Shown here: positions 11,595-20,730 of the stretch, piece by piece
Layout of the letters: every line of letters starts with the position of its first letter
Numbering within the stretch: position 1 is the first letter of the stretch
Source of the DNA: Carettochelys insculpta
Lineage: Eukaryota > Chordata > Testudines > Carettochelyidae
Reading direction: 5' to 3'
DNA: 64,000 nt
NCBI RefSeq assembly: GCF_033958435.1
Contig: NC_134141.1
Span: 98,745,001 to 98,809,000, forward strand
Notes under the pieces: generated by a model
Told to the model about the DNA's origin: nothing
The model's input: only the letters and a program-made list of their open reading frames with translations
Database searches by the model: none
Program-made: the position numbers and the translations under genes

Positions 11595-11962
11595 TATAAC
11601 ACCAACAGACCTGGGTTGTCAGCATAAGGGAGCGAACCTGAAGGCCAGCTGGCTGTCAGCCAAGGCTTTACCCTCCCTAGTATGTGGTCTCAGTGTCTCT
11701 GGGGTTACATACTTCCCAGGATGAAGAAGCATGTCGCAGCATGTCCCAAGCTTCTGAGACCCTCCAGCAGGTCATCCCAGAAAAGTCACCAACTGTAACA
11801 CTGACAGACATGGATGGTGGGTAGACGGGATTAAACCTGCAGCCATAGGGGTTAAGGCTCTGTGCTCTACCACATGAGCTAAAGGCCAGCTGCTCCTCAG
11901 CCAAGGCAGTAGAACAGAGACTTCACTCTCCCTAGTATGTGCTCTCAGTACCTCTGGGGTTA
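11595..11962 (-). repeat. tRNA-like SINE, tandem dimer, antisense
   Basis: On the minus strand 'TAGCTCATGTGGTAGAGCA' is a good polymerase III A box and 'GGTTTAATCCC' about 40 bases on is a B-box-like element, giving a tRNA-like head at about 11892-11820. A leader starting TGTAACCCCAGAG precedes it. The same leader recurs 255 bases downstream and leads into a second, shortened unit with a B box GGTTCGCTCCC but no A box. The structure suggests a dimeric SINE or a retroposed tRNA-containing transcript. A functional tRNA is unlikely, since the cloverleaf does not close well by eye. Confidence 0.55.
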
Positions 11963-12005
11963 CAATTATAATACACCAGATAACATAGTGCACATACCAT
12001 ACTAC

Positions 12006-12598
12006 AGCTCTGTCTACACTAGCAAGTTATTTCAAAAGATTTTTTGAAATGAGGGGGCTGTTTCAAAAGATCCCATGGAGCATCTACACACAAAAAGCAT
12101 TCTTTTGAATTAGAGTCATTGTCAAAAGTTCTCTGAAAACATTCGTTCACACACTATGGGCAGCAGCGGTCAAAAAAATATTAATAGAATATGAAGAACC
12201 ATAAGTAAAGTAAAGGGATAGCTAACAAGTTAGAAAAGATCATGGTGCCAGTATATAAATCCTTGGTAAGCCCATGCTTTTAATGCATTATGGTGCTCCT
12301 TGCAAAATCACTCTTCCCTGTTTCAGGGAGAGCGCCCCACTTTCGAAAGCTTCTTTTGAAAGCAAATGTATGTAGACTCTCTGCAGAGCCCTTCTTTCGA
12401 GAGAACAGTCTTCATTTTCAATCCCTGGCTCATTCTTTTGAAAGAGCAGGGGCTGTGTGGATGCTCTCTTTCAAAAGAGCAGCTCACTCTTTCGATCCAC
12501 TTTTTAGAGTGTGGACACACTCTTTCGAAAGAAGCTCTTTCAGAAAAGATCTTCCAGGACTTCTTCTTTCAAAACATCACTGTAGTGTAGATGTAGCC
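12006..12598 (+). repeat. foldback MITE (TCTACACTA ends)
   Basis: The ends AGCTCTGTCTACACTAGC and the reverse of TAGTGTAGATGTAGCC are inverted repeats. The interior is full of TTTCGAAAG and TTTTGAAAG short palindromes. Flanking triplets TAC and AAC may be a degraded 3-bp duplication. A CR1 piece sits inside at 12117-12285. It is non-coding. Confidence 0.65.
12117..12285 (+). repeat. CR1 fragment inside MITE
   Basis: About 170 bases match the plus-strand CR1 copy at 19558-19735 closely. The run 'aaagttctctgaaaacatt' and the phrase 'aagcccatgct' with 'ttaatgc' are shared. The piece comes from the reverse transcriptase C-terminal region and has neither the LINE 5' nor the 3' end. Confidence 0.65.
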
Positions 12599-12917
12599 AA
12601 CGTGTGTTATGGTTAGGATTCTCATGTGTCCTGAAACCCATTGCTGTGAACCAAAGCAATCTGATTATGGTGGCATATTGGCCCTCACTTCAGTGGCACA
12701 TATCTATGATGACAGAAGGGGTAAGAAAACATTGCTATGCACAGATATTGACTGAATTAACACCAAAATAAAAAATTGCCACCACTACAGCATCATTTCA
12801 CTATCAGTAAAAACCTGGGTTTGGGAATGTTTTCAACTGATCACATTTTGCCTAAATGAAAATTAGGCTGGGAATAGGGAACACAATTATTCCCCTCCCT
12901 TCCCTTTGCCACATAAT
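12599..12917. other. gene-free DNA
   Basis: There are about 320 bases without any recognisable gene, RNA or repeat. Confidence 0.5.
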
Positions 12918-13599
12918 GTCTGTGTCTACACGTGCACGCTACTTCGAAGTAGCAGCACTAACTTCGAAATAGCACCCGTCGCGGCTACACACGTCGGGCG
13001 CTATTTTGAAGTTAACTTCGACGTTAGGCGGCGAGACGTCGAAGTCGCTAACCTCATGAGGGGATCGGAATAGCGCCCTACTTCGACGTTCAATGTCGAA
13101 GTAGGGACCGTGTAGACGATCCGCGTCCCGCAACGTCGAAATTGTGGGGTCCTCCATGGCAGCCATCAGCTGGGGGGTTGAGAGACGCTGTCTCTCCAGC
13201 CTGTGCGGGGCTCTATGGTCACCGTGTGCAGCAGCCTTTAGCCCAGGGCTTCTGGCTGCTGCTGCTGCAGCGGGGGATTCATGCTGCATGCACAGGGTCT
13301 GCAACTCGTTGTCGGCTCTGTGGATCTTGTGCTGTTTAGTGCAAGTGTGTCTGGGAGGGGCCCTTTAAGGGAGCGGCTGGCTGTTGAGTCCGCCCTGTGA
13401 CCCTGTCTGCAGCTGTGCCTGGCACCCTTATTTCGATGTGTGCTACTGTGGTGTGTAGACGTTCCCTCGCAGCGCCTATTTCGATGTGGTGCTGCGCAAC
13501 GTCGATGTTGAACATCGACGTTGCCAGCCCTGGAGGACGTGTAGACGTTATTCATCGAAATAGGCTACTTCGATGTAGGCTTCACGTGTAGACGTAGCC
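12918..13599 (+). mobile_element. internally deleted Harbinger derivative H3
   Basis: This is 682 bp with the same terminal regions as H1 and H2 and a 3-bp duplication AAT on both sides (12915-12917 and 13600-13602). The left about 320 bp match the 5' region of H1/H2 up to the 'gtgcagcagcc' point. The right about 360 bp match the 3' region from the transposase start outward. Everything between is gone. It still keeps the transposase start codon (minus strand, 13282) and about a dozen codons (MNPPLQQQQPE), then a stop. It is a non-autonomous product of a longer parent. Confidence 0.85.
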
Positions 13600-13721
13600 A
13601 ATAATACATAACTTATAATGGTGTTTCACCTAGTTTTCCTCCCAGTGCAGCTGAGGAGTTAAGGAGGACATGAGATTTGTTGCCCACACAGGGGAAATGT
13701 CTATTCTGCAGCAGGAGATCA

Positions 13722-13975
13722 GTCTAAATTATGCAGCTTCAGATACCCGAACATAGCAGCAGTAGATGTACTTAGGTCTACTTACTGTGGTATCTTTACT
13801 GTAGTATGTCAATGGGAGACACACTCCCATTGACTGTCCTTGCACCTCTCATCGAGCAGTCAATGGAAGAGTGATCAGATGTCAATTTACGGGGTCTATA
13901 ATAGATGCAATAAATCAACCCCCAACTGGATCAATTGCTGTCCCATCGATCTAGCCCATAGTGTAGACCAGGCCT
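13722..13975 (+). repeat. MITE, left end eroded
   Basis: The right end (catagtgtagaccaggcct) is a typical MITE terminus. The interior 'gcaataaatcaacccccaactggatc' style sequence and the inverted 'caatgggag...ctcccattg' fit a family common in turtles. The left terminus is not clear. It is non-coding. Confidence 0.5.
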
Positions 13976-14969
13976 AAGTGGCATGTCTGGGAACTGCACC
14001 CAGTGCAGGCATGTGGCTAAATGCTATTGTTTAGCCCTTGCAATGTGACTCCTGAGGTCAGCTAACTATTCTTTGTTTTAATTGAATGGTTTTCCCATCC
14101 CTAATTATTACATGTATACTAATACTCTAATTTTCTTTAAGTTGCATTCTTGTCATGAAGAAAGTATCATTAGGACTTGACAGCCAAGGTTCTGCATCAG
14201 GTAATGGTCTTCTTACTAGTGATCTTGTTTCTCTAGCTTTCTGCTTGCAATCTGTTAAAAATTACCATGCTTAGTTAATTTATTAGTGTCCTACTGTTCT
14301 CATGTAACTCCTTTTTATTCAGGCAATTGCATTGGTTACCTCTAAAGCTGAGAATTAACTTCAAAATTTTATTGTTAACATTAAAGGCTCTTCAAACCTT
14401 TTCCCCTTTCTATTTGTGAAATGTGGTTCCTGTTTATGATCCCTCTTATAATTTATGTTTGGCTTCTGACCTAACTTTTTCTCCACCACCTCCTACCATT
14501 TTGCTATTATAAATATTGGGCCTTTGCTTTCTTAGCACCACTGCCCTGGAAGTCTTTCTCTTCAGACAGTTGCACAGCCAAATGTGTTAGCTCATTTATC
14601 TCTAACCTTACACCTTTCTTTTAGTTCTTTCATGATTTTATTGCTCAGGAAATTTATTTTATGCCTTATTTTGTTGTAGTTCTTGTTCTGGTTTTATAAC
14701 AGTGCCCTAGGATTTATAAGTGGCATATATAAATTAGTACAGAATATATATATTTATGATGATGATGATGATTTAATATTTATACAAAAATAATGACCAG
14801 AGATGCCAATCAAGCTACAGGCAATCATGTTAGGCATGATACAAATGCATACAGAAACATAATACCTGTTTCTAAAACATCCTGTAACCAAATAATAGCT
14901 GTGATCCAGATACCAGCCCAGTTTTTGGATGGCAGAGAAGAAGTCAAAATCTGGAGCTAAATCCAAATA
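13976..14969. other. gene-free DNA with (ATG)n tract
   Basis: There is no gene. A (TGA)n microsatellite lies at about 14757-14774. The segment 14030-14070 is similar, inverted, to 24868-24905, so part of it is probably an old repeat. Confidence 0.5.
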
Positions 14970-15406
14970 GGGTGCGTCAACACTAGCTGGCTACCTCGAA
15001 GTAGCCAGCCCAACATCGAAATAGCACCCGTCGCCTCTACACGTGCTGGGTGCTATTTCAATGTTGAAATCGACATTAGGCAGCGAGACGTCGAAGTTGC
15101 TGTTCCCATCCGAGGATGGGAATAGCACCCTACTTCGACACTGAACGTCGAAGTAGGGTGTGTGTAGATGATCCGCATCCCGCTACTTTGAAATTGTGGG
15201 GTCCTCCATGGCAGCCATCAGCTGAGGGGTTGAGAGACACTCTCTCCAGCCCCTGCGGGGCTCTATGGTTGCTGCGTGCAGCAGCCTTAAAGGAACCACC
15301 AACCCAGATTTCCTGTGGCAGGAAGCTGAGAGCATGGAGGCAGCAGCACAGGCACGTGCTAGCCCTGCATGCTTCTCACAGGCCTCAATCCCCACTGCCT
15401 TTACCC

Positions 15407-16968
15407 ATGGCCTCCAGCCAGCCCCCCAAGCGCCCCCAGGGCTCCCCTCCTGAGGGGACCCAGACACCTCCAGCAGCCAGGTGGGGAGCCAAAAGGACGC
15501 GGGGCTCCTCCTGGTCGGAGGCTGAGCTCCGAGACCTGCTGGGGCTCTGGGGCGAGGAGGAGGTGCTCCACGTGATGGGGAGCAAGTGGCAGAATGCAGA
15601 AGTGTTCGCCTGGCTGGCCGATGGCCTGGCTGCCCGGGGTCACCCTGCCTGCACTCCGGATCATATCCAGAGTAAAGTGAAGGAGCTGCGGCAGGGGTAC
15701 GCCCGGGCCCGGAACTCGGCCAGCCGGTCTGGGGCTGCCCCTGCCACTTGCACCTATTATAGGGAGCTCAGGGCCATCCTCCCCCCCTGCCCCCCAGCCA
15801 CCCTTGACACCACGGCTGACGAGCCCCAGCAGGCCTCGGAGCCGGAGTCCGGTCCTGAGGCCATCCCAGCACCCTGGGGCCCACCTGAGGAGCCCCCCCT
15901 TGGGACAGAGGAGGAGGGGTCCAGCAGCGAGGAGGGGGGGCTCCTCATTGACCTCCCTTCCCGGAGCACCAGCTGGGCATCCACCCACCGGGTTTCCCCC
16001 AACCACAGCAATGGACGGTCAGGTACGTACCCCACAGAGAACACACCCATGGGCCACAGGGCAGGGGCACCAGCCATGACCGGGAGCCTCACACACCCCC
16101 AGCAGACCCCAACCCGCGAATGCCCAGCCACAGTACAGTCCCAGTATGGCAGCATGACCATCAGCGCCCATCAGCACCCGTACCCATGGACAGAACTCAG
16201 TCTTGACCCCAGGGGTGGGGAGACAATGCCATGGCGACAGCCAACAGGGACGTGAAACCCACCGACGGGGACAGAGACCCAGCACTCAAGAGAGGGTGGG
16301 GAGAATGGACCACAGGCCAGGGCACTGGACTAACAGCCTTCCCCTCCCTCTCTCCAGCTGCAGCATCGGACGCCCCAGGCAGCCAGGCACCATCCATTGT
16401 CCCCGACAGCCCGCTGGAGGCCAGCCACTGCCAGCGGCTGGAGACACCCCCAAGGCCAGCAGGACAGTCCCGCCACCGCCGGACTCTTGGGATGGCCCCG
16501 GTGGACCCTCAGCTGCTGGCAGCTCTCCAGTGGCAGACGGAGGTGGCAGAGGAAAGACTCCACTTCGAGAGGGAGGAGTCCACCTGGTGGTGGGTGGCAT
16601 GGGAGGACTTTATGGGGGTTTACAGGGACATAGCCGGGTCGATCTGGGAGGCCGTTGCCTGGCTCCCACCCCCCTCTGCCCCCCGGGCCGCCCTCCCCAC
16701 CACTCCACCCGCCTCACCACCTGCTGCCCCACATACCACTCCACCTGCCTTTCCGCCTGCTGCCCCGCCTGCCGCCCCACCCGCCTCACCACTGGCAAGC
16801 TCCACAGAGCCAACTGGGGCTGAAGACCGGCCAGTGGAGGCATCCCGGCCCTACCTGCCAGTCCTCCCAGCCCCCAGCTGGCCACGCCGGGGACCATGGA
16901 CACAGGGAGGGGGAGTTGCAAGCCGTACCCGCCGGGGCTCGTGCCCCTCAACCCCCACCCCGGACTGA
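15407..16968 (+). CDS. Myb/SANT-like DNA-binding protein of H2, two exons
   Basis: This is a predicted accessory protein of the Harbinger transposon. Exon 1 is 15407-16022, intron 16023-16357 (CAG|GTACGT to CTCCAG|CTGCAG), exon 2 16358-16968. Splicing keeps the frame and gives 408 residues. The start MASSQPPKRPQG is chosen because H1 has the same start. Residues about 35-125 form a Myb/SANT-like domain of the type with an aromatic-acidic opening (WSEAELRDLLGLW), a middle helix (NAEVFAWLADGLAARGH) and VKELRQGYARAR. An acidic, proline-rich linker follows. The C-terminal part has a helical segment (LLAALQWQTEVAEERLHFE, then AWEDFMGVYRDIA) and a Pro/Ala-rich tail. The frame is also open upstream of this ATG to 15116. 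Whether the gene is expressed cannot be seen; without a working transposase it may be a passive remnant. Confidence 0.8.
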
Positions 16969-17210
16969 TGGGGGCCCGGCGGACAGCTCGGCTGTTGGCC
17001 CATGTATATAGTTGTCCCCCTTTTTGTAGATTAGTTGCAGTTTCCTTGTTTAATCAAACAAGTTATCCAGTTTAAAAAAAAAAAGTTTAATTTTCCAAAA
17101 AGCTGGAGTCATGTGCTTGTTGTGGGGGTGGTGTGCGGGTGTTGGGGGCGGTGTGTGGGCATTGCGGGCTGTGTGTGGAGGTGATCTTCTGGGGAAGGCC
17201 AGGGAGGTGC

Positions 17211-18693
17211 TCAGGGGTCTCCCTGATCGAAGTGGGCCTGCAGGGCCTCGCGGACCCGTACCCCCTCATGGTGGGCTTGGCGGCTGGGTGCGGCGGCTGG
17301 CTGGGGGAAGCCCATGCCGGCATCGACCACCCACCCCTGGACGAAAGCCTCTGCCTTGCTCTCAACGATGTTGTGGAGCGTGCAGCACACGCCCACAACC
17401 TGGGGCATGTTTTGGAGGCTGACGTCCAGTTGGGCAAGGAGGCACCTCCACCGGCCCTTCAGATGGCCAAATGTTCTCTCCACCACCTGGAGGGCGTGGT
17501 TCAGGCGGGCATTGAACCGCTCCTGGCTGGCATTGAGGTGGCCAGTGTATGGGAGCATGAGCCAGGGCTGGAGGGGGTAGGCCGCGTCTACCACGAGGCA
17601 GAGGGGCACGGTGGTGTCCCCCAGAGGGTTCTCCGTCTGGGGGATGTAGGTCCCCGCCTCCAGCTGGAAGCACAGGCCCAAGTTCCTAAAAACACGGCCA
17701 TCGTGTGTGCAGCCGGGCCAGCCCACGTACACATCCTGGAAGCGGCCCCGACTGTCCACCATGGCCTGCAGGACCACGGAGTGGTAGCTCCTGCGGTTGA
17801 TGTATCTTCCTCCACTGTGGTCCAGGGCACAGATGGGGATGTGGGTCCCATCCAGGGCCCCAGAGCCGTTGGGGAATCCCATGGAGGTGAATCCAGCGAC
17901 TGCTGTGTCCAGGTCCCCAAGTCGGACGACTCTCTGGAGCAACATGACGTTAAGCACACGGACCACCTGTGGGGAGGGAACACAGGTGCCCATGAGGCTG
18001 TGCAGGGTGGCCCGGGGCCCATCCCCCAGGTCCCCTTCCCAGGCACCTCCCTGGGTACCCCACTGGCCTAGCCCATCCCTCCCCGGTACCCCTCCCTTTC
18101 CAGCCCCACACCCGGCCCCTCCCTCCCCCCCCTCTGTCCCTCCCTCCCCAAACCCACACCTAGCCTCCCCACCCCCCAGTGGGTGCGTGCCTGGGCCTCC
18201 TTACCTCCATGACGACGACCCCGACCATGGCCTTTCCCACTCCAAACTGGTGTCCCAAGGAGCGATAGCTGTCTGGAGTGGCCAGCTTCCAGACGGCTAT
18301 TGCGACCCTCCTCTCGTCAGGGAGGGCGCGCCACATCTGGGTGTCCTGGTGCCTCAGTGCTGGGGTGAGCCACTGGCAAAGCTCAAGAAAGGCCTGCCGG
18401 TGCATGCAGAAGTTTTGGAGCCACATATCGTCGTCCCACTCCCGCATGACAAGCTGCTCGCACCACTCGGAGCTGGTGGGGTAGCTCCAGAGGCAGGGGA
18501 GCAGCCTGTGAGGGAGGAAGAGGGGAGCCCGGTGGTCAGAAGCGTCCCCGTCTCCCTCCGGGGTGGGCTTCTCTGGCAGGAGTCACTGGGCGGCCTCCCA
18601 GGCAGCACCTAGCAGGGCGCTTGCCCCCTGGATGACTACCTGGAGGGCCTCTGCTTCCTGATGCTGCTGCTGCAGCTGCTGCTGGGTGTCCAC
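17211..18693 (-). pseudogene. Harbinger DDE transposase of H2 (start lost, one stop)
   Basis: Exon 1 (18693-18205, 489 nt, 163 codons) would begin where H1 has ATG, but here the codon is GTG. The frame has one TGA at 18585-18583, 36 codons in. After that it is open through the helix-turn-helix region (AIAVWKLATPDSYRSLGHQFG). Intron 17967-18204 has GTAAGG and CCACAG ends, phase 0. Exon 2 (17966-17211) is 756 nt and open: GALDGTHIPI (Asp about 202), GWPGCTHDGRVFRN, VVDAAYPLQPW (Asp about 290), and VERTFGHLKGRWRCLL (Glu about 326), giving a D-35-E spacing. All expected catalytic residues are present. An internal Met at 18447 could start a 333-residue product lacking the N-terminus. Family assignment is firm; activity is unlikely. 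Confidence 0.85.
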
Positions 18694-19540
18694 ATCTGCT
18701 GTGACTTGGTCTGCGAGACAGTGGCTACTGCTCTGCAGACCTCGTGCTGTGCAGGCCGGGTGTGTCTGGGAGGGACCCTTTGAAGGAGTGGCTTGCAGCT
18801 GCCCCGGAAGGGCTAGTGTGCTCTGTGACCCGGTCCGCGGTCTTTCCTGGCCCCTTATTTCGAAAGAGGGTGCTTGTGTGTGTAGATGCTCTACATTTCC
18901 TTCCAGGGCAGCTCTTTTTGACGTTCCCCGTCGCTACTTCGACCTTGAACATCGACGTTGCCAGCCCTAGAGGACGTGTAGACGATATTCGTTGAAGTAG
19001 CCTATTTCGATGTTCTTACTTCGAAATAGGCTACTTCGACGTAATGTGCTAGTGTAGACATAGCCATATTGTGGTAAAGGTGCATCTTTAAAAATATCTA
19101 TTTATTTATTTAGAATTAAACAAAAACAAAAGCTTTAAGTGTCATAACAATTAGTTAGATTTCCAATCCCTTAATTTAATGATAATCAATAATATTCAGG
19201 TAGACCAGGTCACCTCAGCTAGAATGGTAATGATATCATGCAACTTTCACAGTAATTTTTCTTCAGGAGACTCCCAATTTTCTTTACAAATCAATTTATG
19301 AACCATATCTTCCTATCAATTAACCTAAAAAATTCCAGAGGACTCTAGTTGGAGTTCCAAGCATGGATCAATGACAGGATATGCTTCATGTACAGGAATC
19401 TGGTTGGTGTGGTTTTGTTTTATTATTTTTCTTCAAAACAATTCATTATAGTCTTGATTCTGTGCCATTAAAGTCAAAGTGAGCTTTGATGTTAACTGCA
19501 AGATACAAAATGACAATCCAAATTAGCTATTAACACTTGA

Positions 19541-20024
19541 GAAAGAGATCTTGGAATCATTGTTAAAAGTTCTCTGAAAACATTTGTTCATATTCTATAG
19601 GCAGCAGCAGTCAAAAAAAACCCTAACAGAATGTTAAGAACCATTAGTAAAGTAAAGGGACAGATAACAAGAAAGAAAAGATCATGGTGCCACTATATAA
19701 ATCCTTGGTAAGCCCATGCTGTTAATGCTGCATGAAGTTCAGGTCACCCCATCTAAAAAAAGATGTATTAACACTGAAAAAGTAAAAAAAAAAAAAAATT
19801 GGGAACAGGTTCTTCATAATAAGAGATTTAAAAACAGGGACTTTTCAGTTTGCAAATGAGAGAACTAAGAGGGGATATGATCTCTACAAAACTGTGACTC
19901 GTGTGGAGAAAGTGAATAAGAAAGTAACATTTACTCCTTCACACAAGACAAGAACCAAGGATCATTCAATTAAATTAATAGGTAACTAGTTTAAGACAAG
20001 CCAAAGGAAGTGTTTCTTCATATA
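19541..20024 (+). repeat. CR1 LINE, RT C-terminal region, sense
   Basis: This covers the end of reverse transcriptase of a CR1 element: the plus strand reads remnants of the usual 'kpLVRP...' and 'LGLFSLEKRRLRGD' blocks with stops and shifts. It is split from its 3' end (20414-20730) by a foldback MITE. Confidence 0.75.
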
Positions 20025-20413
20025 GGGTGCATCAACACTTGCATTCCTCTTTCAAAAGAGGTATGCAAATGAGGTATGAATTTGCATATTTGACACCTCA
20101 TTTGCATATTCTATTTCAAAAGAGTTTCTTTCGAAAGAAGAAAGCCGGTATAGACGCTGCTCTTTCAAAAGCAAACCCCATCTTTGAAAGAATACTTCTT
20201 CCCATTAAATAAAGGGAAGAAGGCTTCTTTTGAAGAGGGGTTCCTTTTGAAAGAGCAGCGTCTGCACTGGCTTTCTTCTTTTGAAAGAAGTTCTTTCAAA
20301 ATTAGTATATGCAAATGAGGTACCAAATATCCAAATTTATACCTCATTTACATTTTCAATTTGCCCCATTTGCGTACCTCTTTCGAAAGAGGAATGCAAG
20401 TGTAGACACACCC
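20025..20413 (+). repeat. foldback MITE inserted in CR1
   Basis: This is 389 bp and almost wholly palindromic. The left end GGGTGCATCAACACTTGC pairs with the right end GCAAGTGTAGACACACCC. The arms carry 'tatgcaaatgaggta', 'tttcgaaagaagaaagcc' and their inverted partners. Flanks are ATA and ACA; the CR1 consensus I recall has ACA at this point, so a 3-bp duplication with one change is likely. It can form a long hairpin. Confidence 0.8.
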
Positions 20414-20730
20414 ACAATGTATAGTTTACATGTAGTAACATTCCTTGCCTTGAGAATGTTACTCAGGCCAAAACTCAATGGGATTCAGAGACGTTCATGT
20501 GCAGAAAGGTCCATCAATAGCTATTAGCCAAAATGGTTAGGGATGTAGCTTCATGCTCTGCATTTCCTTGGCCTCTGATTGCCAAAAGTTGGGACTGGAT
20601 GATAAGGGATAGATCACTCCATGAGTGCTTGTTTTATTCATTACCTCTGAAACACCTTAGTCCGGCCATGGTCAGAAGACAGGATACTCTCTAATCCAGT
20701 TTAGCCACTGTGTGATTGGTCCAACAATGT
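20414..20730 (+). repeat. CR1 LINE, 3' end, sense
   Basis: This continues the CR1 from 20024. The phrase 'aggtccatcaatagctatta' and the later 'gtcagaagacaggatact' are standard for the CR1 3' region in reptiles. It is dead. Confidence 0.7.

Larger units (their letters stand above)
14970..19065 (+). mobile_element. PIF/Harbinger DNA transposon H2, full length
   Basis: The ends GGGTGCGTCAACACTAGC and the reverse of GCTAGTGTAGACATAGCC are inverted repeats. Flanks are ATA at 14967-14969 and ATA at 19066-19068, a 3-bp duplication. The 4,096-bp element has the same plan as H1: Myb-like gene on plus, transposase on minus, tail to tail, with the same intron positions. The two differ widely in non-coding parts, so they belong to different subfamilies or to an old split. 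The Myb-like frame is open. The transposase exon 1 is damaged but exon 2 is open. Confidence 0.9.

Noticed and set aside
11820..11895. Functional tRNA gene
   Set aside because: A and B boxes are present, but the stems do not pair well and the unit is embedded in a repeated leader, so a SINE-type repeat fits better.
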